DNA of 22,221 nt from Candidatus Methylomirabilota bacterium (GTDB lineage Bacteria; Methylomirabilota; Methylomirabilia; Methylomirabilales; Methylomirabilaceae): contig JAGWRQ010000007.1 in assembly GCA_028869615.1 (NCBI GenBank), positions 1 to 22,221 on the forward strand, read 5' to 3'. The notes under the pieces were generated by a model. It did not search any database, was not told the origin of the DNA, and saw only the letters and a list, made by a program, of their open reading frames with translations. How positions within the stretch are numbered: the first letter of the stretch is position 1; the number at the start of each line of letters is the position of its first letter. Below are positions 1 to 7,089 of this stretch, one piece after another. Both the position numbers and the translations under genes were made by a program.

Positions 1-8
1 CACAGCGT

Positions 9-914
9 TCAGCTCTCCTTTCGGTCCCGTTCCACAGCCGCTCCCACCTCATCCAGGCTGAGTGTTCTCAGGTAGTCCCGCAACCCTGGCGCCAGATCCG
101 GGCGCTTGAGCGCAAACTGCACGGTCGCCTTCAAAAAGCCCAGCTTGCTCCCGGCATCATACCGGCGCCCGCGGAACGCGAGCCCATATATCGGTTGTGT
201 TCTCAGCAGCACCCGCAGGCCGTTCGTGAGCTGAATCTCTCCGCCCTTGTCCGGGAGAGTCCGTTCAAGCGCCTCAAAGATTTCGGGTGTCAGAATGTAG
301 CGCCCGATAATGGCGAGGTCGGACGGTGCCGCGGCCGGGGACGGCTTCTCCACCAGATCCAGGATCTGATAGACCGAATCCTCAATCGACTTGGGGTCGA
401 TGATCCCATAGCTGCCGGTGTCCTCCTTACTGACCCGCTGCACCGCAATGACCGATGACCGATACCGTTCAAACGTTGCGATCATCTGCGCCAGACAGGG
501 GACCTCGGCATCGATGATGTCGTCTCCAAGCAAGACAGCAAAGGGCTCATCCCCCACAAGCGCTTTTGCCGTCAGGATCGCGTGCCCTAAACCGAGCGGC
601 TCCTCCTGCCGGATGTAGCAAAATGACGCCAATTCGGAGATCTGCTCGATCTCCCGTAACTGCTCCTCCTTGCCCTGCTGTCCAAGCGCAATCTGCAACT
701 CCAGCGATCGGTCAAAGTGGTTCTCGATCGCGTCCTTCCCTCGACCGGTCACAATGATGATGTCCTCGATCCCCGACGCGGCGGCTTCCTCCACCACATA
801 CTGGATGGTAGGCTTGTCCACGATCGGGAGCATCTCTTTCGGCTGTGCCTTCGTTGCAGGGAGGAACCGCGTCCCCAAACCCGCAGCCGGTACAATTGCC
901 TTACGAATCCGCAT
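9..914 (-). CDS. galU: UTP--glucose-1-phosphate uridylyltransferase
   Basis: The enzyme makes UDP-glucose from UTP and glucose-1-phosphate in the cytoplasm, feeding cell-envelope polysaccharide and glycogen or trehalose synthesis. The N-terminus carries the nucleotidyltransferase signature AAGLGTRFLPATKAQPKEML, followed by VDKPTIQYVVEEA, the LLGDDIID metal and sugar-nucleotide segment, and VEKPSP further on; all are typical of bacterial GalU. The length of about 301 residues is normal. I chose the ATG at 914 because the family begins at MRIRKAIVPAAG. A GTG at 938 would add eight residues (MESGWAWP) that do not look like the family. Upstream on the minus strand there is AGGG about 12 bases before the ATG, so the ribosome site is weak. 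A strong promoter lies about 275 bp upstream (1194-1223), giving a long leader. The stop is complete, nine bases from the window edge. Confidence 0.95.
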   Translation of the reverse strand: MRIRKAIVPAAGLGTRFLPATKAQPKEMLPIVDKPTIQYVVEEAAASGIEDIIIVTGRGKDAIENHFDRSLELQIALGQQGKEEQLREIEQISELASFCYIRQEEPLGLGHAILTAKALVGDEPFAVLLGDDIIDAEVPCLAQMIATFERYRSSVIAVQRVSKEDTGSYGIIDPKSIEDSVYQILDLVEKPSPAAAPSDLAIIGRYILTPEIFEALERTLPDKGGEIQLTNGLRVLLRTQPIYGLAFRGRRYDAGSKLGFLKATVQFALKRPDLAPGLRDYLRTLSLDEVGAAVERDRKES

Positions 915-1149
915 TGGCCAAGCCCACCCTGACTCCACTTGAACTGTAAGAGAGCGGTGACACCTTCAGGGAAGATCTTGGAGGGACCTGCGGAGGGATC
1001 ATGCCTGCGGTGACCGCCCTGGCAAAGCCGGCACTGAGGGGAGTGACCATCATACCCAGGCGCATTCCCTTCCCGCCCAGGTGGGCAAGAATGGGCGCAG
1101 GTGACCAAAAACGATACGACCGGATTTCGCTCTCGCGAAAGATCCTCAT
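901..1149 (-). CDS. Doubtful 82-codon ORF in the galU leader
   Basis: This open frame lies between the galU promoter and galU, and its stop (TGA, 901-903) overlaps the galU start by 14 bases. The ATG is directly preceded by AAAGGAG with no spacer, which is too close for a good ribosome site. The predicted peptide starts MRIFRESEIRSYRFW and has no signal peptide, membrane helix or family motif that I recognise. It could be a leader peptide coupled to galU, a small hypothetical gene, or chance reading of a structured untranslated leader. I favour the last, but transcription through it is likely because a strong promoter precedes it. Confidence 0.2.
   Translation of the reverse strand: MRIFRESEIRSYRFWSPAPILAHLGGKGMRLGMMVTPLSAGFARAVTAGMIPPQVPPRSSLKVSPLSYSSSGVRVGLANADS
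1125..1140 (-). other. Leader hairpin with GAGA tetraloop
   Basis: Read on the minus strand the sequence is TTTCGC-GAGA-GCGAAA, a perfect six-base-pair stem closed by a GNRA-type loop. It starts just inside the doubtful leader ORF and about 50 bases after the predicted transcription start for galU. There is no U-tract, so it is not a terminator. Confidence 0.45.
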
Positions 1150-1193
1150 CTCCTTTGATTCATACGCCCTTTGAATGACCTTTAGTTGCTTAT

Positions 1194-1223
1194 TTTATAC
1201 AGCATCCTTCACTGAAAAGTCAA
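1194..1223 (-). promoter_or_regulatory. Sigma70-type promoter driving galU
   Basis: On the minus strand TTGACT (1223-1218) is followed after 18 bases by TATAAA (1199-1194), close to consensus in both boxes. Transcription would start near 1187 and run toward galU through a leader of about 270 bases. This is among the best promoter matches in the window. Confidence 0.7.
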
Positions 1224-1257
1224 GCGCCGAGGGACCGGGCCGGTAGCCGTTCGGCGC
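1224..1257. promoter_or_regulatory. Nested inverted repeat abutting the galU -35 box
   Basis: The arms GCGCCGA (1224-1230) and TCGGCGC (1251-1257) are perfect seven-base complements. They enclose a second palindrome, ACCGG-G-CCGGT (1234-1244). The element touches the -35 box of the minus-strand promoter, a position suited to an activator or repressor. It could alternatively be a plain hairpin; no U-tract supports a terminator. Confidence 0.45.
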
Positions 1258-1334
1258 CCAATATTTCCTCGCGGTGTCGAGTTCCTGCCGTCGGCCCTGG
1301 GCGCTCTGAGCCCATGACGAGCACGGGGCTCCGC

Positions 1335-1364
1335 TTGACGCTGCACCCGTCTTTCTAGTATGAT
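1335..1364 (+). promoter_or_regulatory. Sigma70-type promoter for the lipoprotein/mla operon
   Basis: TTGACG (1335-1340), an 18-base spacer and TATGAT (1359-1364) match the sigma70 pattern well. The predicted start site near 1371 lies almost on the ATG at 1375, so the transcript would be nearly leaderless, or translation begins further in. Confidence 0.65.
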
Positions 1365-1374
1365 TTAGCTATCC

Positions 1375-1956
1375 ATGTTATCCGCGGTTATGCCTCACCT
1401 GGGAGTGTATACGTCGAGAGGGGGGCACATCTTCCCATACGCCTGGCGCCTTGAGGGCGCCCTGGTTCTTATCTTTTTCACACTTACGGCCTGCGCTTCC
1501 CGTCACATCGTGGATGGCTTCTTGGTCGACGAGGCCCGAGGGTTCAGGATCCCGATGCTGCGCGATGGTTGGCGACAGCTCGAGGTGGAAGGGACCGAGC
1601 TGGCCTTCCGAGCCGAACCGGGCGGCCAGGTGGCTGCACTGTTGGTCAATTGCGAAGAGGAGCAGCCGACGGCACTTCGACTTCTCGCCAGACGCCTGTT
1701 CTTTGGGATCAGCTCAAAACAGGTGGTGGCCCAGAACGTCATCTCGCTGAACGGCACAGAGGCGGTCCACACACTGCTCACGGGGCGACTTCAAGAGACT
1801 CCTGTGATGGTCAGCAGTTACGTCGCCAAGGCCGGCGAGTGCGCCTATGACCTTGTGTACGTCGCCTCTCCGGAGGCCTTTCAGGACCGGCTGGCAGAAT
1901 TTGAGCGGTTCGCCAAGGGCTGGACCTTGACTGCAAAAGGCTCCAAGCTGAAGTAA
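1375..1956 (+). CDS. Hypothetical lipoprotein ahead of the Mla-type transporter
   Basis: This is a 193-residue protein with a hydrophobic stretch (about residues 28-37) ending in the lipobox LTAC, so Cys40 is the likely lipidation site. The rest is a soluble domain with the pattern GFRIPML..GW near the start and an FxxFxxGW ending, loosely like small PsbP/Mog1-type domains; that is only an impression. The N-terminal region before the hydrophobic core is longer than usual for a lipoprotein signal, and there is no ribosome site before ATG 1375 or ATG 1390. The real start may be the GTG at 1405, or the message may be leaderless. It is followed 22 bp later by an MlaE-type permease on the same strand, so it is probably an envelope component of that transport system. 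I cannot assign a family. Confidence 0.75.
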   Translation: MLSAVMPHLGVYTSRGGHIFPYAWRLEGALVLIFFTLTACASRHIVDGFLVDEARGFRIPMLRDGWRQLEVEGTELAFRAEPGGQVAALLVNCEEEQPTALRLLARRLFFGISSKQVVAQNVISLNGTEAVHTLLTGRLQETPVMVSSYVAKAGECAYDLVYVASPEAFQDRLAEFERFAKGWTLTAKGSKLK

Positions 1957-1978
1957 AGAACTGCGATAAGGACGTGCG

Positions 1979-2764
1979 GTGCGAAATGTAGCCTTAGCAA
2001 TCGGAGGCCGGTCGATTCGATTGCTCGAATTGCTGGGCGGGCTCTCGCAACTTACCTATGACACTGTGTACTGCGCCTTCACACCTCCCTTCGACCTTCG
2101 TGGGCTCATCCGGCAAGCCGATCATATCGGGGTGAAATCGATCTCGATTGCCGGCGTAGCTGCAGTCTTCACCGGCCTTGTCCTGGCGCTGCAAACCGCT
2201 TACGGCCTGAGCCGATTCGGGGCGAAGGCGTATGTGGGGATTATCGTCTCACTCTCGATGGTCCGCGAATTGGGGCCGGTCCTCACGGCACTGTTGGTGG
2301 GAGGGCGGGTCGGCTCCGGGATCACCGCCGAGCTGGGATCGATGAAGGTCACGGAGCAGATCGATGCGATGCGGGCCATGGGAGCGAATCCGGTCAAAAA
2401 GCTGGTGGTGCCACGAGTGCTGAGCGCGATGCTGGTCCTGCCGCTGCTGACGGTCATGGCGGACATCCTGGGCATTCTGGGGGGTATGGTCGTCTCCAGG
2501 TACGAGTTCCAGGTCGATTACCAGCTGTACTACAATACCGTAACACGCAACCTGACGGTGGCCGACATTGTCAGCGGTCTGGGCAAGACAGTGGTCTTCG
2601 GCTTTATCATCGCCATCGTCGGCTGCTACAGAGGGCTGGAGACGGTGGGCGGAACAGAAGGTCTGGGCAGGGCTACGACCGCGACCGTTGTCACATCAGC
2701 CATCGCTGTCATCATCTCGGATTTTTTTCTGACGAAGTTCTTCTGGTGGCTGGAGGGCTGGTAA
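1979..2764 (+). CDS. mlaE: MlaE-family ABC transporter permease
   Basis: This is the inner-membrane permease of an MCE-type lipid transporter, the system that moves phospholipids between inner and outer membranes in Gram-negative bacteria. At 261 residues it has the normal size for the MlaE/DUF140 family. It shows the family's hydrophobic helices and the conserved block SMVRELGPVLTALLVGGRVG followed by GSMKVTEQIDAMRAMG. The start is a GTG at 1979 preceded by ATAAGGAC. It is followed one base later by the ATPase gene and then the MCE protein, the standard E-F-D arrangement. The substrate in this organism is not shown by sequence; phospholipid is inferred from the family. Confidence 0.93.
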   Translation: MRNVALAIGGRSIRLLELLGGLSQLTYDTVYCAFTPPFDLRGLIRQADHIGVKSISIAGVAAVFTGLVLALQTAYGLSRFGAKAYVGIIVSLSMVRELGPVLTALLVGGRVGSGITAELGSMKVTEQIDAMRAMGANPVKKLVVPRVLSAMLVLPLLTVMADILGILGGMVVSRYEFQVDYQLYYNTVTRNLTVADIVSGLGKTVVFGFIIAIVGCYRGLETVGGTEGLGRATTATVVTSAIAVIISDFFLTKFFWWLEGW

Positions 2765-2765
2765 G

Positions 2766-3506
2766 ATGAGCGCCTCGGCCATCGAGTTCCGCCAGGTCTA
2801 CAAGTCGTTCAACCACATACCGATCCTGGCGGGAATGGATCTCATGATCCGGTCGGGTGAGACTGTCACCATCATCGGCGGGAGCGGGATCGGCAAGAGC
2901 GTCACCTTGAAGCTGATCGTCGGCCTGCTCAAGCCGGAGGCGGGCCAGATCCTCATTGAGGGGGAGGATATCGTGCCGCTGACGGAAGACCAGCTCATCA
3001 GGATCCGAAAGAAGATCGGGATGGTCTTTCAGAGTTCGGCGCTCTTCGATTCGCTCTCGGTGGTCGAGAATATCGCCTACCCTCTCCGGGAACACACAGC
3101 CATGTCGGAGTCGGAGATCCGAGAACGGATCACAGAGACGCTCCATCTTGTAGGGCTCGAGGGCGCCGAAGACAAGGAGCCGGCCGACCTGTCGGGCGGG
3201 ATGAGAAAGCGGGTCGCCTTGGCCAGAGCGATAGCGCTGACGCCAAGAGTCATTTTGTATGACGAGCCGACGACCGGCCTGGACCCTACCAACACCGAGA
3301 AGATCAACGAGTTGATCGTGGATATGACCAGAAAGCTCGAGGTGACGTCGGTGGTAGTCACTCACGACATGCGGAGTGCGTTCAAGATCTCCGATCGGAT
3401 CGGCCTGCTGGACAAGGGCAAGATTATCGTTGTCGGAACGCCGCGGGAGATCGAGTGCGCCGATCTGCCGCTGGTTCGGCAGTTTATTAACGGAGCGATG
3501 GCGTAA
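2766..3506 (+). CDS. mlaF: MlaF-type ABC transporter ATP-binding protein
   Basis: This is the ATPase that powers the MlaE-type permease at the cytoplasmic face of the inner membrane. All ABC motifs are present: Walker A GGSGIGKS (residues 38-45), Q-loop Gln89, signature LSGGMRKR (142-149), Walker B VILYDEP (162-168) and the switch His200. The length of 246 residues is slightly short of E. coli MlaF but normal. The ATG at 2766 sits one base after the permease stop, with GGAGG at 2752-2756 inside the upstream gene, so translation is probably coupled. The following mlaD-type gene is 79 bp downstream, separated by a small inverted repeat. Confidence 0.94.
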   Translation: MSASAIEFRQVYKSFNHIPILAGMDLMIRSGETVTIIGGSGIGKSVTLKLIVGLLKPEAGQILIEGEDIVPLTEDQLIRIRKKIGMVFQSSALFDSLSVVENIAYPLREHTAMSESEIRERITETLHLVGLEGAEDKEPADLSGGMRKRVALARAIALTPRVILYDEPTTGLDPTNTEKINELIVDMTRKLEVTSVVVTHDMRSAFKISDRIGLLDKGKIIVVGTPREIECADLPLVRQFINGAMA

Positions 3507-3511
3507 GCAAC

Positions 3512-3558
3512 GTTCCAGGTTCAAAGTTCCAAGCTTTGACCGACATGGGACCTGGAAC
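3512..3558. repeat. Heptamer-type intergenic repeat forming a nested hairpin
   Basis: Between mlaF and mlaD the sequence reads as seven-base units GTTCCAG, GTTCAAA, GTTCCAA, GCTTTGA from 3512. The arms GTTCCAGGT (3512-3520) and ACCTGGAAC (3550-3558) are perfect complements. CAAAG (3522-3526) and CTTTG (3534-3538) form an inner stem. There is no U-tract, so this is not an intrinsic terminator. It resembles the other heptamer arrays in this window. Confidence 0.6.
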
Positions 3559-3585
3559 TACAATGGTGCTGCAGGGGAAAAGCAG

Positions 3586-4548
3586 ATGGCGGAACGTGAA
3601 CGGTGGATGCGGCTGCGAGTGGGCGCCTTTGTCTTGGGCGCCCTGGTGCTCTTCATGGTCTTTGTTCTGACCATCGGGAGCCGGAGTCGGCTGTTTGAGC
3701 GTCACTACAGTCTGCACGCCTTTTTCAGCAACATCGAGGGACTGAACGTCGGAGCGCCGGTCCGTCTTGCCGGCACCTCGATCGGTTCAGTCGATGACAT
3801 TACCTTCAGCAAGGAGCTTGCCAGCAAGAAGATCCGAGTGACCATGCGTCTGGACGCCAGGCTTCAGGACCGGATTCGGGAGGATTCGATCGCGAGCATC
3901 GGGACCATCGGGTTGGTCGGAGACAAGGTGCTCGAGTTAACGGTAGGCAGCCCTGATAAGCCGGTCCTGCGCCCAGGGGCGACGATTGCCAGCGTCGATC
4001 CGCCGGACTACGCCAAGCTGCTCCAGAAAGGCGATCAGATTGTGAGCAATGTGGTGAAGATCTCGGACGCCTTGAACCAGCTCGTAGGCGGTGGAGCGGG
4101 GACGGAAGCGAGACAGGATCTGGCCGAGGGCATCGCCTCCTTCAACCGGATTATGGGAGAGATCGAACAGGGGAGCGGGCTGCTGCACGCGCTGGTCTAC
4201 GAGAAGCGCTCGGGTAACATCCTGAAAGAGTTGTCTGAAGCCACGACCGCCCTTCAGCAGTTGGCGAACTTGATGAAGCAATTTCAAAATCAAAAAGGAT
4301 TGGCGCACATCCTGTTTGCGGATCCGCGAGCCGAATCGATCATGGCCGATCTCGAGCAGACCTCCAAGAATCTCAAGTCGGTCTCCGTTCGCCTGGCTCA
4401 AGGGGAGGGAACGCTTGGAGCGCTCATCGACGACCCTACGCTGTACGAGGATCTGTCGTCTCTCCTGCGAGGGGCGAATCGCAGCCGGATCCTGCGAAGC
4501 CTGATCCAGTCCACCCGGCGGTCCGGCGCCTCTGCTGAGCCGCAATGA
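3586..4548 (+). CDS. mlaD: MlaD/MCE-family lipid-binding protein
   Basis: This is the substrate-binding MCE component of the lipid transporter, anchored in the inner membrane with its domain in the periplasm. The start is the ATG at 3586 (MAERERWMRLRVG), preceded by AGGGGA. The frame stays open back to 3376 inside mlaF, but that longer start has no ribosome site and an unlikely N-terminus. A single membrane helix spans about residues 12-30, and the MCE domain about 40-118 (FFSNIEGLNVGAPVRLAGTS and the IGLVGDKVLEL strand). A long helical C-terminal part follows, with repeated GxGLLHALVYEKR / GLAHILFADPRAE / GEGTLGALIDDP modules. At 320 residues it is much longer than E. coli MlaD (183) and resembles longer MCE proteins of other phyla, whose tails form a channel. 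Its stop overlaps the next gene by four bases (ATGA). Confidence 0.92.
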   Translation: MAERERWMRLRVGAFVLGALVLFMVFVLTIGSRSRLFERHYSLHAFFSNIEGLNVGAPVRLAGTSIGSVDDITFSKELASKKIRVTMRLDARLQDRIREDSIASIGTIGLVGDKVLELTVGSPDKPVLRPGATIASVDPPDYAKLLQKGDQIVSNVVKISDALNQLVGGGAGTEARQDLAEGIASFNRIMGEIEQGSGLLHALVYEKRSGNILKELSEATTALQQLANLMKQFQNQKGLAHILFADPRAESIMADLEQTSKNLKSVSVRLAQGEGTLGALIDDPTLYEDLSSLLRGANRSRILRSLIQSTRRSGASAEPQ

Positions 4549-7028
4549 GTACGCCTGCTGCGGTGTCGGTGATCGTCCACGGGCATTTCTACCAACCACC
4601 GCGTGAGAATCCCTGGACCAACGAGGTCGAACAGCAACCCTCTGCTGCTCCCGCCCACGACTGGAATCAGCGGATTACTGCGGAGTGCTATACCCCGAAT
4701 GGCTGGGCCAGGCTCCTGGACCACGAAGGCCGGATCGTCAGTCTGGTCAATAACTATGCCGGCATCAGCTTTGATATCGGGCCGACGCTCTTCCGCTGGC
4801 TCGAACGCAAGACCCCCGAGACCGTTCGCCGCATTATCGAGGGCGATCGTGACAGTGTGGTCCGGTGTGGCGGCCATGGCAATGCCTTGGCCCACCCGTA
4901 CGTCCATGCCATCCTGCCGCTCGCCAACCCGAAGGACCGCGCCACGCTGGTCAAGTGGGGGATCGTCGAGTTTCGGTCCCGCTTCGGCCGTGAGCCGGAG
5001 GGGATGTGGCTTCCGGAAACGGGCGTGGATCTGGCGACGCTCACGCTGCTCAGTGAGCACGGGATCCGCTATGCCGTCTTAGCGCCCTGGCAGGCGATCC
5101 GGGTTCGCCCGTTGGGAGGAGAGCAATGGCATGAATTGGGCTCAGACTGGATCGATCCCTCGCGCCCATACAGGTGCCGCTTGCCTCATGGGCGCGCGAT
5201 CGATCTCTTTTTCTACGATGCAGGCCTGTCTCGCGCCATCGCCTTTGATGGCCTGCTGCAGGGGTCCGATCGCCTCGCCGGCCGACTCGCCGAGGTCGCT
5301 CGCAGCTCGCCATCACGCCTGCATATCCTCTGCACCGACGGCGAGTCGTACGGTCATCACACCAGGTTCGGAGAGCGCGCGCTGGCCGTTCTGCTGGCGA
5401 AAGAGACTGCGCCAAAAGAGCTCGCGGTCACCAACTTCGGGGCCTACCTCGCGAGCGCGCCCCCCACGCATGAGGTCGTCATTCGGGATGGAAGCGCCTG
5501 GAGCTGCGCCCATGGCCTGGGGCGGTGGAAGGAGGACTGCGGGTGCAGCACTGGCGGCCAGCCGGGCTGGCGCCAGGGCTGGCGCGGGCCCTTCCGAGAG
5601 GCCATTGACGGCCTTCGCAACAATCTGCAGCGCCTCTTTGCAGAACAGGCCGGTCGGTTCTTCACCGATGTCTGGGCCGCGAGGAACAATTACATCGCCG
5701 TGCTCCTTGATCGGAGCAACCCTTCGATTGAGGAGTTCTTTGGGACGCACGCCCACCGATCACTCTCACTGAAGGACAGAGCGGCGGCGCTACAACTGCT
5801 GGAGTTGCAGCGGCATGCCCTCCTGATGCAGTCCAGTGACGGCTGGTTCTTCAGCGATATTTCCGACATTGAGGCCGTGCAGAACCTCAAACACGCCGCG
5901 CGGGCCCTCGATCTCGCCTCTGCCTTTGCACCTGTGAACCTGGAGGCGAGGTTCATGACCAGGCTTCAGGCCGCAAAGAGCAATATCCCTTCCGAACGCG
6001 ACGCCCGGCATATCTGGGAGGTCCGAGTTCGCACAGCACGGGTCGGCCTCGCTCGCCCCGCAGCCCTGTACGCCATGCGGTCGCTGGTGGAGACCCTGCC
6101 CGAGCCCTATCGCGTGCATACCTTCGACCTTCACCGGCTGAGCCTTGAGCGCTTTCCTCTCATGAATGGGACAATGCTCATCGGCGGCGTCGAGGTCTGT
6201 TCATCTCTCACCCTGGAGCGCGAGGAATTCGGGTTTATCTTGAGATGGTTGGACGCCGATGGGATGGACGGCTATCTGTTTCCCTGGAGAGGAGAGGAGG
6301 ATCTCCAGCGATGGCGGGAGGCGTTTGAGGGTCAGGTTGAAGGCGTATCGCTGCCGAGTGACACCCAGCCAACGCCGATTTCATTGAAGATGCTTTCCCC
6401 GGAAGAGCGACAGGAGGTCTTAATGGCGCTCTACAGAGGGTGGGAAGTGCTCCGCAAACGCTACGATGAGCTGGCGACACGAACCCAGGGGTTACTCCGC
6501 GCTTTCTTCGACGAGGGACTCTCTCCTCCTGGGGCGCTGAGGGCTCCGGCCGAGTTTACCGCAACCCGCAACCTGGAGGAGTCGTTGCGGCAGTGGCTGT
6601 CCGATGGCGGGATCGACCTGTACCGCAGCCTGCTGGCGCAGGCCGATGAGGCGAAGCGACTCGACCTTCCGCAGCAGGCGCACGTACAGGATCTTTTGTC
6701 CGGGGCATTCGGGATGCGGATGAGGCGGCTGCGTGAGCGTCCTGACCTGGATCGACTTCGGGAGGTGCAGGAGGTGGTCGACCTCGCCGACCGGATGGGC
6801 TACGCTCTGGACCGACCGGAATCGGTCGTCCTGATGCATGAACTCCTCACACGTGATGTGGCGCCGCTGATCGAGCGGGTACTGCAGACCGAGTCCAGGG
6901 AGAGTTGCGACCTGGTCTCGGCCGTTCTCCGTCTCGGCGAACGGTTCGGGTTTTCGACCGAAAGGCTTCGGCGGCGCCTTCGTCCATTCGAAGAACGACT
7001 GGCGGCCGATCCCGGCCTCTGGCCATAA
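4545..7028 (+). CDS. Glycoside hydrolase family 57 protein with DUF3536
   Basis: This is a cytoplasmic protein of 827 residues with no signal peptide. The N-terminal GH57 barrel shows HGHFYQPPREN (residues 12-22), the GMWLPE segment with Glu158, and DGESYGHH with Asp265 and Glu267. The second half contains TDVWAARNNYIAVLLDRS and matches the layout of GH57 proteins with a C-terminal DUF3536 region. GH57 enzymes act on alpha-glucans (amylases, branching enzymes, 4-alpha-glucanotransferases). The specificity of this subgroup is not established, and I do not assign one. The ATG lies within the ATGA overlap with the mlaD stop, so it is translationally coupled to the lipid transporter, an unexpected pairing. 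A cysteine-bearing segment, KEDCGCSTGGQPGW, sits mid-protein. Confidence 0.88.
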   Translation: MSTPAAVSVIVHGHFYQPPRENPWTNEVEQQPSAAPAHDWNQRITAECYTPNGWARLLDHEGRIVSLVNNYAGISFDIGPTLFRWLERKTPETVRRIIEGDRDSVVRCGGHGNALAHPYVHAILPLANPKDRATLVKWGIVEFRSRFGREPEGMWLPETGVDLATLTLLSEHGIRYAVLAPWQAIRVRPLGGEQWHELGSDWIDPSRPYRCRLPHGRAIDLFFYDAGLSRAIAFDGLLQGSDRLAGRLAEVARSSPSRLHILCTDGESYGHHTRFGERALAVLLAKETAPKELAVTNFGAYLASAPPTHEVVIRDGSAWSCAHGLGRWKEDCGCSTGGQPGWRQGWRGPFREAIDGLRNNLQRLFAEQAGRFFTDVWAARNNYIAVLLDRSNPSIEEFFGTHAHRSLSLKDRAAALQLLELQRHALLMQSSDGWFFSDISDIEAVQNLKHAARALDLASAFAPVNLEARFMTRLQAAKSNIPSERDARHIWEVRVRTARVGLARPAALYAMRSLVETLPEPYRVHTFDLHRLSLERFPLMNGTMLIGGVEVCSSLTLEREEFGFILRWLDADGMDGYLFPWRGEEDLQRWREAFEGQVEGVSLPSDTQPTPISLKMLSPEERQEVLMALYRGWEVLRKRYDELATRTQGLLRAFFDEGLSPPGALRAPAEFTATRNLEESLRQWLSDGGIDLYRSLLAQADEAKRLDLPQQAHVQDLLSGAFGMRMRRLRERPDLDRLREVQEVVDLADRMGYALDRPESVVLMHELLTRDVAPLIERVLQTESRESCDLVSAVLRLGERFGFSTERLRRRLRPFEERLAADPGLWP

Positions 7029-7075
7029 AGGCAGCGGTCAGCCGTTAGCCATCAGCAATCAGCTTTTTGGCTGAA
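7029..7075. repeat. Heptamer array downstream of the GH57 gene
   Basis: Five consecutive seven-base units, AGGCAGC, GGTCAGC, CGTTAGC, CATCAGC and AATCAGC, run without a break from 7029 to 7063, immediately after the stop codon. They are followed by TTTTTGGCTGA, whose GGCTGA can pair back with the TCAGC(C) units. Pairing could give a weak hairpin between the GH57 gene and the next gene. Confidence 0.65.
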
Positions 7076-7089
7076 GAAGGAGCAATCTA

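Larger units (their letters stand above)
939..1374. other. Divergent intergenic region between galU and the lipoprotein/mla operon
   Basis: This 436-bp stretch holds two divergent sigma70-like promoters (minus-strand 1194-1223, plus-strand 1335-1364). It also has an inverted repeat abutting the minus-strand -35 box, a small GAGA-loop hairpin in the galU leader, and the doubtful ORF at 901-1149. Several short palindromes suggest a folded leader RNA: GCGGTCACCGC and GGTGTCACC on the minus strand, and GCCCA..TGGGC around 1076-1084. I do not recognise a known riboswitch class. Confidence 0.5.

Noticed and set aside
749..1108. A 119-codon minus-strand frame covering the galU start and leader.
   Set aside because: It runs out of frame into galU, its sequence shows no motif, and its start has no ribosome site.
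3512..3558. The hairpin between mlaF and mlaD as an intrinsic terminator.
   Set aside because: No U-tract follows and the flanking genes clearly form one transporter unit.
3376..3585. An extended N-terminus for the MCE protein starting inside mlaF.
   Set aside because: It overlaps mlaF out of frame, has no ribosome site, and the added 70 residues are Arg/Ser-rich and unlike any MCE protein. The ATG at 3586 has AGGGGA before it and fits the family.
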